Shown: positions 1 to 8,713, counted from the stretch's first letter. The stretch is 59,376 nucleotides of DNA from Desulfobotulus mexicanus (GCF_006175995.1 NZ_VDMB01000020.1:1-59376), one strand, 5' to 3'. Notes: generated from the sequence alone by a model not told the origin. Made by a program: numbers and translations.

Positions 1-531
1 GGTCAGATCCGGGAGCGGCACCAACCGGTCTTTGTTTCCTTTGCCCTGACGAATGTGGACTTTCTGGCGTTTTGCATCAATATCCCCCACCTCAAGGGCC
101 AGGGTTTCACCAAGGCGAAGGCCCATGGAATAGGTGGTGAGCAAAAATACCCGGTAACGATCTGTCTGGGTGGCGGAAATGATCCTTTGAATTTCATCCG
201 GGGTGAGGATATCAGGAAGAGTGTTAACTTTGGGGGGTTTTACAATTTCAACCCATTCCCATTCTTTTTTTAGAACAAACTTCCAAAAGTGCTGAAGACC
301 GTTTCTGTCTATCTTGATTGTACTCCATGAATGGGTTTCTACCAGATCTGCAAAATAGTCCTGTAGGTTCTCAGGCCTGAGATTGTCCGGGCAACAGTTA
401 AAGTGACTGCTGACTCTGCGTACCGCTCTGGCATAGGCTTCAATGGTTTTTTGGGCTTTGCCCTGAAGCTTCAGGGTTTTCAGATGCTTCTCGTAAAGCC
501 TGTTGAATTGCTCCTGTTCCTGCAGGTTCAT
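1..531 (-). CDS. Tyrosine recombinase/integrase, partial (C-terminus beyond left edge)
   Basis: The frame is open for 177 codons from an ATG at 531 and runs off the window start without a stop. The N-terminal part (about residues 10-100) looks like a SAM-like core-binding domain, with a KTIEAYARAVRR stretch. The catalytic domain then begins, with TPDEIQRII and the LRLGETLAL motif, whose Arg is the first catalytic arginine of the family, followed by GKGNKDRLVPLP. The catalytic His and Tyr regions lie outside the window. Such short phage-integrase-type proteins often travel with IS91-like elements or act as stand-alone recombinases; which applies cannot be decided here. An AAGGAG ribosome site precedes the ATG and lies inside one arm of a perfect 13-bp inverted repeat. 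It is divergent from the lipoprotein genes and probably marks the edge of an acquired segment. Confidence 0.85.
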   Translation of the reverse strand, partial: MNLQEQEQFNRLYEKHLKTLKLQGKAQKTIEAYARAVRRVSSHFNCCPDNLRPENLQDYFADLVETHSWSTIKIDRNGLQHFWKFVLKKEWEWVEIVKPPKVNTLPDILTPDEIQRIISATQTDRYRVFLLTTYSMGLRLGETLALEVGDIDAKRQKVHIRQGKGNKDRLVPLPDLT

Positions 532-595
532 GGTACACTCCTTCTCCAATGGGTTGTTGGGCTGCAGCTGTAGGCTGCAATTGAAGGAGTGTACC
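532..595 (-). promoter_or_regulatory. Inverted repeat covering the recombinase ribosome-binding site
   Basis: Bases 532-544 and 583-595 are perfect 13-bp inverted repeats (GGTACACTCCTTC and its complement) separated by 38 bases that contain a GCTGCAGC palindrome. In the recombinase mRNA the arm next to the start codon contains the AAGGAG Shine-Dalgarno sequence, so folding would hide it. It could equally be a pair of recombinase binding arms. Both readings are inference from the sequence. Confidence 0.6.
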
Positions 596-612
596 TTATT
601 TAACTCTTTTCT

Positions 613-625
613 GCCGCGAAGCGGC
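613..625. other. Small GC hairpin, possible element end
   Basis: GCCGC-GAA-GCGGC forms a tight hairpin, followed four bases later by GTTC (629-632). A GC hairpin close to a GTTC/GAAC tetranucleotide resembles termini of IS91-type elements, and the recombinase gene begins just inside it. Without the other end this is only a suggestion. Confidence 0.3.
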
Positions 626-721
626 TGCGTTCAACCATATATAGAACTATAGCGTATTATTCTTTCTTGGGCATGGCTGTTTAGTTCGAGCCAGATTAGT
701 GTATATATTAAGGAGGATTTC

Positions 722-2893
722 ATGATTAATCGCCAAATGTTATCCCGACTCACTTTTGTTTTCTGTTTGGTTTTTTCTCTTTTTTTAGGAGTTAGCGGCT
801 GTAGCACTCAGCAGGTACATGTCCAAAAATCCGATATTGCAAAGAGTCAGCCTCAACCTGCTCCGGAAGTTGCCCCGTCGCAAACAAAAGACGAACAGCA
901 ATCCGTCTTGTATCAGGAATATATAACTCCGGACCGTTTAGCATCCGCTATAGATCAATTTTGGCACAAATTCAGCGGAGACGGTGGAACTGTTGTTACG
1001 TCGCGATTGGCAGACGATGATAATGAAAAAATTCTATGGAGATATGACCAGAAGCTGGGTGCTTATGTGAAGAGCGATATTGAATTAGAAAGAGATATCT
1101 ATAGTCATACATTATCTTATGACGGCAGCATCTTGGCATACAACTACCGCGAGCCCAAGCCATCCAGTAGTTTGGTTTTACTTTTCACAGCCGATGGCTC
1201 AAAAAAAATGATTGAGCTAGAAAATGTTAGAACCAGGGAATTATCAATGGCTTTTAGCCGGGATGGCGCCTATCTGGCTATCGGGGCCTTTAATCGTAAT
1301 CGTGTAAAAGTGTTTGATGTAGAAACATTGGAAAAGGTTGGAAGTCTTTCGACACCAAGAATGGATGACGTAAGATTACCAGGGCCTTACTTCAGTCCTG
1401 ACACAAAAACGGTGATTGTTAATGAATGGCGTCCCTCAAATGATACTAGCACAAATGATATTAGCATCGGCACCATCTACAGCTTCCCAGGTTTGGTGCG
1501 TATCAGAAGTTATGAGGAAAAAGGCGGTTTATACGGTTTTAGCTCAGAAGGAGACTATCTGTTTTTTGCCCCTCCTCGCGGGACTCTTTCCATTATTGGC
1601 ACCAGCAGCAACAAAAGCCTGTCGGTTCCGGAAAAACTGTATGCCCCGGTTGTCGCTGGCCCAGGAAACAGACTGCTCAAAATATGGAACAATGCTTTTG
1701 ACGAATACCTTATCCACGACGAAAAGGTATTTCATTTGCAAAGAAAGAGGTTTGATGAGAGGATTCCCGGCCTTTCTGCAGTTTATGTGGAGACGGCAAA
1801 GAGATGGTTTGGGTTTGGCAACAAAGGCGAGATTGTAAGCATGGAGACTGCTTCTGCTGAGCTGGTCCAGGCAGCGAAGGCTATCGCTGAAGGTGAAGGA
1901 CTTATTGCTTCAGGATTTAAATCTTCAGGAATCAGAAAGCTTAAAGAAGGAATAGCCATCTCCCCTTTATACGTTCGGCTATACTTTAATTTTTACCAAA
2001 ACTTAAAAAAAGAAGGTTTAAGCCATGCCGAGCTGGCAGAGCTACTCCTCTTTCATCAACGAAAGTTAATCGATATGGACAGAACGATAATAGTTTTCGG
2101 AATAAAAGGCAAAGATGTGCCCGGGGGGAGGATGGTTGAAAAGCTTACCAACGCCGATGGCCCGGCAGCTTTAGCTGGACTGCGGGCAGGAGACATCATA
2201 GAGGCAGTTGATGGTATTGCTATTACCAACGGTAACGAGCTTTCACTTGTACTGGAAAGCAAACCGGTCGGCTCGAGCTTTGAGCTGACAATAAGACGGC
2301 AGGGGCAAGCACACCAGGTCAAAATCTCTCCAGCGGTCAGTTTTGCCGACCATCTTTCACTTGTCAGAGCGGCCAGAAGGTTTCTTGAATACGGTTTTTT
2401 AGCTTTTAACTCCGGTTACCCCGACCTGACACTTGCTGCTGCTGGAAAGATTCGTACTCTTAGAGAAGAATACCCGGCAACCTTAACTGATGACGGCTGG
2501 GAGAATGTGATGAAAGGGGCGCTGGCGCTGGAGGCGATGGTCATGGCGTATCAGGGAGAGGTCGATATGGCCTACGAGCATCTGCTTGAAAAGGGCGGGC
2601 TGGTTCACCAGGGCAATACATTTGCGGCGTATTATATCCTTAATTATCCCGATTACTGGTTCCCTCTTTTTGCCGACCCGAGAAGACTCGCCTTCCTGCT
2701 GGATAAAAAACCAGAGGAATTAACCAAGCCATCGACAAGTCGGGTAGCTCCCCAACCTTACCGAGACCTGACAGGCCGGCTTGTTCAACCAGTAAGCAGC
2801 CCGGAGCGACTGGAACAAATACCTCATACTACACCGCCCCCCCGCCAGCCGGTATCAGAAGAGCAACGACCAAAAGGGCGGGTGCTGGACTGA
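722..2893 (+). CDS. Lipoprotein with beta-propeller-like and PDZ domains
   Basis: A 723-residue predicted lipoprotein. The signal peptide ends in the lipobox VSGC with the lipidated Cys at residue 27, so it should be membrane anchored and face the periplasm or outer membrane. Residues of about 85-390 contain repeated blade-like segments (for example LSMAFSRDGAYLAIG) typical of WD40/YncE-like propellers. A PDZ domain occupies about 455-545, with the GLRAGDIIEAVDG signature. The C-terminal 170 residues, including the tail RPKGRVLD, are clearly homologous to the end of the next gene, so the two are paralogs. The start is supported by AAGGAGG just upstream. Its sequence looks more AT-rich than the housekeeping genes, and a recombinase lies upstream, which fits acquisition by transfer. 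The ligand and function are unknown; a scaffold or stress-sensing role would be speculation. Confidence 0.85.
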   Translation: MINRQMLSRLTFVFCLVFSLFLGVSGCSTQQVHVQKSDIAKSQPQPAPEVAPSQTKDEQQSVLYQEYITPDRLASAIDQFWHKFSGDGGTVVTSRLADDDNEKILWRYDQKLGAYVKSDIELERDIYSHTLSYDGSILAYNYREPKPSSSLVLLFTADGSKKMIELENVRTRELSMAFSRDGAYLAIGAFNRNRVKVFDVETLEKVGSLSTPRMDDVRLPGPYFSPDTKTVIVNEWRPSNDTSTNDISIGTIYSFPGLVRIRSYEEKGGLYGFSSEGDYLFFAPPRGTLSIIGTSSNKSLSVPEKLYAPVVAGPGNRLLKIWNNAFDEYLIHDEKVFHLQRKRFDERIPGLSAVYVETAKRWFGFGNKGEIVSMETASAELVQAAKAIAEGEGLIASGFKSSGIRKLKEGIAISPLYVRLYFNFYQNLKKEGLSHAELAELLLFHQRKLIDMDRTIIVFGIKGKDVPGGRMVEKLTNADGPAALAGLRAGDIIEAVDGIAITNGNELSLVLESKPVGSSFELTIRRQGQAHQVKISPAVSFADHLSLVRAARRFLEYGFLAFNSGYPDLTLAAAGKIRTLREEYPATLTDDGWENVMKGALALEAMVMAYQGEVDMAYEHLLEKGGLVHQGNTFAAYYILNYPDYWFPLFADPRRLAFLLDKKPEELTKPSTSRVAPQPYRDLTGRLVQPVSSPERLEQIPHTTPPPRQPVSEEQRPKGRVLD

Positions 2894-2990
2894 CAGCCGC
2901 AGTTCTGGAGGAAATTGTTACTGAGCGACGAGGCGGAACGGGCTATAAAGGGCAGATGATTTTACAAGACAGAAAAGTAAGGGAGAAATC

Positions 2991-5366
2991 ATGATGAAAG
3001 GCGAAAGTCGGGACGGAATATTTACTAAAGGTGTCCTGCTTGCCCTTTTCCTGATCCTGGCTGTTGCCGGGGCTGGATGTACAACAGTGGAAAAGACAAG
3101 ACAGACCGTAAATGATGCGCCGAACCGTTTGGACCAGAATGAAAGTGACGAGGAGCTGGTTGTTCGCTACCGGTCCGGGGCGGAACAGGGGGAGGCCGAT
3201 GCTCGCTATCGTCTGGGAGAACTCTACAAGGAAGGCCGTGGCGTTGCTCAGGATGATGCTGAGGCTGTCAAATGGTTCGGCCTTGCCGCCGAACAAGGGC
3301 ATGCAGGGGCGCAGAACGCCCTGGGTGTGATGTATGACCACGGAAGAGGCGTTGAAAAAGACTACGAAGAAGCATTGAAATGGTATCGAAAGGCCGCCGA
3401 TCAGGGATATGTAAGGGCTCAAAACAATCTGGGTTTTAGCTATACTAGAGGAAGAGGCGTTGAGAAAGACGATAAAGAAGCAGTGAAATGGTATCGGAAA
3501 GCTGCCGATCAGGGACATGCAAGAGCCCAGAGAAATCTGGGCTGGATGTATGCTAACGGGAGAGGCGTTGAAAAAGACGATAAAGTAGCGGTGGAATGGT
3601 ATCGAAAGGCCGCTGATCAGGGAAATGCAGTAGCTCAATCAAATCTGGGCTGGATGTATGCTACCGGAAGAGGCGTTGAAAAAGACGACAAAGAAGCGGT
3701 GAAATGGTATCGAAAAGCCGCCGATCAGGGAAATGCAGTGGCTCAATCAAATCTGGGCTTTAGTTATCTAAATGGTAGCGGTGTGAAACAAAGCGACAGA
3801 GAAGCCTTGAACTGGTTACGCCAGGCGGCCAGGCAGGGTAACGACCGCGCGCGGAAAGAAGTTGAAGAACGCTTTAACTATGATGCCATGGATGACGATA
3901 CTCCTGTTGCGTACGAGGATCACCTCAAGGCTCACTCTCTGGAGCTGCTTGATTGGGTCGGAAACGTTTCGGCAAGCGATGATGGCAAGCGTATAGTGAC
4001 AAAGTTTCAGAAAAAGGGAGGAACCCGTCACGACTATGTCGGCGCCAGTGTTTGGGAGTACGATGCCCGGAAAGAATCGTTTGTAAAGCACCCCTTCCGG
4101 TTTCTCCACAAGACGGAGCGAAACTTTGATGTCGCCCTGTCACCGGACGGCACGCTCATGGCCTATAGCGATTTGGAGAACAGGGTTGTCCTGGTCGACC
4201 TGGAGAGGAACCATATTATACGAACAATAACCCATCTTGGAGATGTAATGTATGGTTTGGCAATAAGCCATGCCAATGAAAGGCTTGCACTGTCCTATAG
4301 TGATAAAGACTTTGGCGATAAGAAAATATCTGCATATTCGACAAAAGAAGGTAAATTTTTACATATGGCCTTGGTGCCGGAAAACCACAGTGTAAGAAAA
4401 ATGGTTTTTATTCAAGATGGTAGCTTGGTCGTTGAATATTCCGTTGATGATGAAAGCCGTAAAATCAACCCATGCCGTGTACGTATCTACAACGATCAAT
4501 TAAAGCGATCCAAAGAGATTTCTTACGTAAGGCGTCACGGGAGTGATTACACTCACGATGATGAATGGTCTATTGCCGGCATATTACCTGATGGAAACCG
4601 CCTGGCGCTTTACCATCATGGTTCTGATAGTTCAGATGATTCGGAAAACGGAATTTATAATGTACGGTCGATGGAATGGGAAGTATCTGGCCTGCCTTTT
4701 CTGGGCAAGATGGTTTTTGGCCCGCCTGATCATTTTGTGTCAGATAAAAAAGAGTACATATTGCAAGACGATAAAGTTTTATTGCTCCAGGAAGCCCCGG
4801 TTAAAATTGCTCGTAGCGGAAATGTAGTCTATGTGGTTGAGGCTGGTCATTGGGTGTTTTTATCTGAAGACCGGCAATTCGTCATGGAGCCTGCTTCCGA
4901 TGAACTTGTTAAGGCCATGAAGGTGCTCGGAGAAGGCCTTGAAATGGTGAAAACAGGTTTTTATGAACCGGGCGCTGCCAAGATGCAGGAGGCCATAACC
5001 ATGTACCCGGCAGCTGATCAGTTGGACAGGACGAATTTATATGCAGATCTGGCTGATAACAACGTTCCCCTGAAATACATAGGCGGGCTCCTGCTGACGC
5101 AATACGAAGAACTCCTGAAGGATGAGGCTCTTGATCAGAAGCAAGCGATCGCCAAAGCAGTGGAGCGCCTTCGGATCTATGGCCTTTTTGCCTCAAATGC
5201 CGGTCATCCGGAACTGGCGAGACAGGCTGCGGGGCGTATTCGGTTTTTGCAGGGCCGTTACCCGGAAGCTGCTCCATGGGATCAGCTTCTGAAAAACGCT
5301 GTGGTCCTGGAGGCGCTGAGCCTAGCCGCAATAGAGTTTCCCGACAAGGCTATGACTATATTTTAA
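2991..5366 (+). CDS. Sel1-repeat and beta-propeller lipoprotein (C-terminus lost to a frameshift)
   Basis: A predicted lipoprotein with the lipobox GAGC and lipidated Cys at residue 30. Six near-identical 36-residue Sel1-like repeats (residues 69-284) follow, with consensus GRGVEKDDKEAVKWYRKAA; such alpha-solenoids usually bind proteins. Residues of about 310-640 have blade-like segments (FDVALSPDGTLMAYSD), and the last 170 residues match the paralog upstream. The frame as read stops at 5366 after 791 residues, cutting off the conserved C-terminus, which continues in another frame to 5668. A GGGAG site precedes the ATG at 2991; a second ATG follows directly. It lies 97 bases after the upstream paralog, probably in one transcript. 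Whether the truncated protein is functional is unknown. Confidence 0.8.
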   Translation: MMKGESRDGIFTKGVLLALFLILAVAGAGCTTVEKTRQTVNDAPNRLDQNESDEELVVRYRSGAEQGEADARYRLGELYKEGRGVAQDDAEAVKWFGLAAEQGHAGAQNALGVMYDHGRGVEKDYEEALKWYRKAADQGYVRAQNNLGFSYTRGRGVEKDDKEAVKWYRKAADQGHARAQRNLGWMYANGRGVEKDDKVAVEWYRKAADQGNAVAQSNLGWMYATGRGVEKDDKEAVKWYRKAADQGNAVAQSNLGFSYLNGSGVKQSDREALNWLRQAARQGNDRARKEVEERFNYDAMDDDTPVAYEDHLKAHSLELLDWVGNVSASDDGKRIVTKFQKKGGTRHDYVGASVWEYDARKESFVKHPFRFLHKTERNFDVALSPDGTLMAYSDLENRVVLVDLERNHIIRTITHLGDVMYGLAISHANERLALSYSDKDFGDKKISAYSTKEGKFLHMALVPENHSVRKMVFIQDGSLVVEYSVDDESRKINPCRVRIYNDQLKRSKEISYVRRHGSDYTHDDEWSIAGILPDGNRLALYHHGSDSSDDSENGIYNVRSMEWEVSGLPFLGKMVFGPPDHFVSDKKEYILQDDKVLLLQEAPVKIARSGNVVYVVEAGHWVFLSEDRQFVMEPASDELVKAMKVLGEGLEMVKTGFYEPGAAKMQEAITMYPAADQLDRTNLYADLADNNVPLKYIGGLLLTQYEELLKDEALDQKQAIAKAVERLRIYGLFASNAGHPELARQAAGRIRFLQGRYPEAAPWDQLLKNAVVLEALSLAAIEFPDKAMTIF
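3195..3842 (+). repeat. Six tandem 108-bp Sel1-coding repeats
   Basis: Six in-frame 108-bp units encode the Sel1 solenoid. Units 3-5 are the most alike at the DNA level, suggesting recent unit duplication. These are protein-coding tandem repeats, and the copy number could vary between strains. Confidence 0.85.
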
Positions 5367-5668
5367 GCCAGGGAGGATTGATCCAGGATGACTACACCGC
5401 CGTGTCAGGATCGATAATTAATCTGAGTCACAAGCCATACTGGTCAATCCTTTACAGCAACCTGAACAAGCTTGCCTATGTGTTGAACCGTGATGTTGAG
5501 CGTCTTGAATCCCCGGAGGCACTATCCATTGAGCACCAGGCCTATCCGGATTTATCCGGGCGTCTGATCCAGCCGGTCACGGCCCCGTCCAGTCTGGAAG
5601 AGTCTCCACGGCAGAGGGAAAAGCCGGTTGAAACTTCACCCCGCCCTAAGGGCCGGGTGCTTGATTGA
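5349..5668 (+). pseudogene. Frameshifted C-terminal tail of the Sel1 lipoprotein
   Basis: From about 5351 a different frame (continuing from an ORF opened at 5276) encodes YDYILSQGGLIQ and onwards to SPRPKGRVLD. This aligns with the last 110 residues of the upstream paralog (YEHLLEKGGLVH to RPKGRVLD). Joining the frames after the Ala codon at 5349-5351 restores a full-length protein of about 890 residues ending at 5668. The simplest reading is loss of one base in the gene, or a sequencing error. No slippery heptamer is visible, so programmed frameshifting is unlikely. Confidence 0.75.
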
Positions 5669-5858
5669 AAACTCTTAAGGGGGCAAAGACATGTGAAAAT
5701 TCAATTGTTTGTTGTGTTTAGGATTTTATTTGTCCAAGTTTAGATTTAGCTTTTAATATGATTTTTCATTCATTTTCATTTTAACATTATGTAAACTTTA
5801 AAGGTTTTTCTGAAAAAATTGGGGTGGATTATATGCGGTTGGATGCACAGGGGGATTT

Positions 5859-6965
5859 GTGAATAGAATATTTAAGATAATATACGAAATGCTGAATCCT
5901 GAAAAAAACAGCGAGCTGAAACCTGCTTTTCAATACAGCAGCGATAATCTGCCTACCCTCTGGCTGCTGGGTAAAACAGGGGCTGGAAAATCTTCTCTTA
6001 TTCAGTCTGTAACCGGCCTTGACGGGGTGGAGATAGGTAATGGCTTCAGGCCTTGCACACCTACGGCCCTGCGTTATGTGTTTCCTCCGGAAAAGCCCCT
6101 CATGGCCTTTCTTGATACCCGGGGGCTGTCCGAGGCAGACTATGATCCTTTGGAGGATATAAGGGTATGCGGGTCAGCCAGCCATGCCCTGATTGTTGTG
6201 ATGCGGGCTGAAGATCCTGAACAGAGCGAGGTTCTCCGGGCCCTTGCTCAGATCCGTTCAACTGGCAAAATCCGGGATATGCTCCTTGTGCATACGGGCA
6301 TTGAGCTTATTGAAAGTATTGATGAGAGGCAGCGCTGCATACGTCATAACAAAAATCAGGTGGAAGGGGTCTGGGGCCTTGCGGATCAGGTGGCCGTTGA
6401 CTTTGTAGGGAAAGATGGCAGACCAGCGGGTATTGCAGACCTGATTCATAAGTTGCAGGAGCATCTGCCTGTTATTGCCGCCCTTTTTGAAGAGGAAATG
6501 AACGCTGGGGTGGAAGAGGAAAACTTTCTTAAGCTTAAAAAAGAAGTGATGTGGTACGCGGGTGCCGCAGCAGCAACAGATGTGGTGCCAGGTCTTGGGC
6601 TTGTTTCCGTTCCGGCCATCCAGTCCAAGATGTTGCACAGCCTTGCCAGGCAATATGGGCTGGAGTGGAACCGAACGCTTCTCAGGGATTTTTTCGGTGC
6701 CATGGGCGCAGGTTTTGCCCTGCAGTATGCCGCTGCCTTTGGCCGCAGACAGCTTGTGAAGCTCATACCCGTTTATGGTCAGATTATCGGCGGGGTGTCT
6801 GCGGGAGTTACCAGCTATGCTTTCACCTATGCTTTAGGCCGTGTGGCCTGCATGTATTTCTATGGAAAAAACAGCGGAGATCCCCCTTCTCCCGAAGAGA
6901 TGAAGGAACGTTTTGACAGGGTTTTTGCCCGGATGACAAGGGTGATGCATGATAAAAAAGATTAA
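5859..6965 (+). CDS. P-loop GTPase with DUF697-like membrane domain
   Basis: A 368-residue protein starting at GTG. The Walker A/G1 motif GKTGAGKS is at residues 38-45, a Thr-rich switch (RPCTPTALRY) follows, and the G3 motif DTRG is at 86-89. The usual NKxD is replaced by something like HTGIE. Residues of about 225-345 form a hydrophobic helical region (DVVPGLGLVSVPAIQSKML, then GAMGAGFALQYAAAFGRR) resembling the DUF697/YcjF-type membrane domain. The next gene overlaps its 3' end by 17 bases and encodes a second GTPase, so the pair is almost surely co-translated. A role in membrane stress or envelope organisation is only suggested by family resemblance. Nothing visible identifies the partner. 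Confidence 0.85.
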   Translation: MNRIFKIIYEMLNPEKNSELKPAFQYSSDNLPTLWLLGKTGAGKSSLIQSVTGLDGVEIGNGFRPCTPTALRYVFPPEKPLMAFLDTRGLSEADYDPLEDIRVCGSASHALIVVMRAEDPEQSEVLRALAQIRSTGKIRDMLLVHTGIELIESIDERQRCIRHNKNQVEGVWGLADQVAVDFVGKDGRPAGIADLIHKLQEHLPVIAALFEEEMNAGVEEENFLKLKKEVMWYAGAAAATDVVPGLGLVSVPAIQSKMLHSLARQYGLEWNRTLLRDFFGAMGAGFALQYAAAFGRRQLVKLIPVYGQIIGGVSAGVTSYAFTYALGRVACMYFYGKNSGDPPSPEEMKERFDRVFARMTRVMHDKKD

Positions 6966-8535
6966 GGGATATCAGGCCATGGCCCGGCTCATGGACAGAT
7001 TTTTCCCCCTGATGCTGGCTTCTGCCTTTATGCCCGTATTCGTGCTGGCCGGTTTTGGTCTCTATGCGGTGTTTGCTGGCGGTTATTTTCTTTATTTTGC
7101 CCTTGTTCTTCTGGTTTTAAGCCTGTTTATGACCCTTGTCATGTTTATTGCAGCAAGGCGGGGCAGGCAGAAGACAAAAGCCATAACTGTGGATACCGAG
7201 CTTCTGGCAGAAGAGGATCTGCCTTTGCACTGGCTGCCCCAGGACAGGGAAGTTTACCTCAGTCTTGTTCCTGAGATAAGGGATCTGATTCAGGAAAGAC
7301 CGGAGTGGATAAGGTTTCACGAGCAGGGACTGGAGGTTCTCAGGCGGGTGGCCCGCCACTACGGCAGGGCAGGAAAGCATGGAGAATGGGCCTTTACCCT
7401 GCCTGAAATTCTGGCGGTGGGTGAAACCATCAGCAGGCGTTACAGAAAAGTGCTCAAGGAGCATGTCCCCGGCATTGATCATGTAAGAATTTCCTCTTTT
7501 TTTCTTATCCATGATCAGAAGGAACGCTTCCGGAAGGGAAAGCGTATTTATGATGTTTACCGTGCCCTGCGGCTCCTTACCCCGGAGGGCTGGATAGCCG
7601 AGCTGCGCAGTTATATCTTTCGTCAGGTTTTCAGTGAAATGAGCGAAGAGGTGCAGCAGAAGCTGCGCTATCTCTTTCTTGTGGAAGTGCTTAGGACTGG
7701 CATTGATCTCTATGGCGGTCATTTCCGGCTGGATCAGGAAGAACTTGGGGAATCCAAAGCCGCAAAGAAAGATAAAAAACGTCTGGCCCTGCCGCCCGAG
7801 CCCATGCGTATCTGTATGCTGGGGCAGGTGAGTGCCGGTAAATCCACCCTTATCAATGCACTGACAGGAGCCATGCAGGCGGAAGTGGATGCCCTTCCGG
7901 CAACGGACAGGGGGCAGGTATACCGCTGCCGCATGGAGGACGGGCAGGTTCTCAACATGGTGGATCTTCCCGGCCTGGATGGCAGTGAGGCAGGGCAGAA
8001 AGCCCTTCTGGAAGAAATTGTGAGCTGCGATCTTGTCCTTTGGGTAGTGAGGGCGAATCAGCCAGCCCGGAAACTGGATGTGGATTTTTTGAATAAGCTG
8101 CATTCCTGGCAGGCTGAAGAAAAAAACAGGACGAGGAGGCTGCCTGTCATGCTTTGTGTGCTGCATCAGGTGGACAGGCTGGCAGCACCGGGGAAATGGC
8201 AGCCCCCTTCAGACCTCAATGATGGCTCAGCAATGGCTGGCATCATCGCCGATGCTCTGGATTATAATCTTTCCCTCCTTAAGGTGGATGAAATTATACC
8301 CCTTGCCCTGCCCGCATCCGGACCTCCTTTCAATCTGGAGGCCCTGAAGTCTGCCATGCAGGTGCATTGCATGGGAGCTGTGCATGTGCAGATGAACAGA
8401 AGGCGGCTGGATACGGCTACCTTTTCCGTGAAAAAAGAATGGGAGCGGATGAAAAGCGGTTTTACCGGGCTCTTTCATATTTGGCGGGATGTGGAAGAAA
8501 AGGATTCTTCGACCGGCAGTTCTGATTCATCCTGA
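6949..8535 (+). CDS. Membrane-anchored P-loop GTPase
   Basis: A 528-residue protein. Two hydrophobic segments at about residues 15-65 anchor it in the inner membrane. A helical middle region follows, then a GTPase domain with G1 GQVSAGKS at 292-299, G3 DLPG in VVDLPGLDG-like context (VDLPGLDG), and a candidate G4 HQVD near 407 in place of NKxD. The fold resembles Era/MnmE-type and dynamin-related GTPases, but I do not recognise a named family. The start codon overlaps the end of the upstream GTPase gene, implying coupled translation and perhaps a heteromeric complex. An 8-bp inverted repeat spans the stop codon (8522-8540). The gene order GTPase with DUF697 followed by membrane GTPase recalls, but is not the same as, the YcjX-YcjF pair. 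Confidence 0.85.
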   Translation: MIKKIKGYQAMARLMDRFFPLMLASAFMPVFVLAGFGLYAVFAGGYFLYFALVLLVLSLFMTLVMFIAARRGRQKTKAITVDTELLAEEDLPLHWLPQDREVYLSLVPEIRDLIQERPEWIRFHEQGLEVLRRVARHYGRAGKHGEWAFTLPEILAVGETISRRYRKVLKEHVPGIDHVRISSFFLIHDQKERFRKGKRIYDVYRALRLLTPEGWIAELRSYIFRQVFSEMSEEVQQKLRYLFLVEVLRTGIDLYGGHFRLDQEELGESKAAKKDKKRLALPPEPMRICMLGQVSAGKSTLINALTGAMQAEVDALPATDRGQVYRCRMEDGQVLNMVDLPGLDGSEAGQKALLEEIVSCDLVLWVVRANQPARKLDVDFLNKLHSWQAEEKNRTRRLPVMLCVLHQVDRLAAPGKWQPPSDLNDGSAMAGIIADALDYNLSLLKVDEIIPLALPASGPPFNLEALKSAMQVHCMGAVHVQMNRRRLDTATFSVKKEWERMKSGFTGLFHIWRDVEEKDSSTGSSDSS

Positions 8536-8540
8536 ATCAG
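8522..8540 (+). other. Stem-loop across the GTPase stop codon
   Basis: CTGATTCA and TGAATCAG form a perfect 8-bp stem with a three-base loop, and the TGA stop lies in the right arm. There is no following T-run, so it is not a classical intrinsic terminator. Confidence 0.4.
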
Positions 8541-8680
8541 GATTCGGGTGCAAAGGCTGTTTCCTGCTGTCTGCATGTTGATTCATGGGAAAGTTTCTGG
8601 TGTCTTAAGGGAGATTTTCAGGAAAGCGGAGCATATCATACCGCTTGTCTTATGAAGGGTGAATGGCTGTAAATAAGAAA

Positions 8681-8713
8681 AGAAGTGTTCGTTAAAGGTT
8701 AGCGAACACTTCT
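8681..8713 (-). terminator. Intrinsic terminator of the 8738-9481 gene
   Basis: The perfect 11-bp stem AGAAGTGTTCG/CGAACACTTCT is followed on the minus strand by TTTTCTTATTT. It lies just beyond the stop codon of the minus-strand binding-protein gene. Confidence 0.8.

Noticed and set aside
3195-3842. Regular 108-bp repeats considered as a CRISPR-like array
   Set aside because: They are contiguous, in frame and encode Sel1 repeats; there are no spacers.
5340-5370. Programmed -1 frameshift in the Sel1 lipoprotein
   Set aside because: No slippery heptamer or downstream pseudoknot is evident; mutation or sequence error is simpler.
7117-8166. 349-residue open frame opposite the second GTPase
   Set aside because: Antisense to a gene with clear G-motifs, with no recognisable domains.
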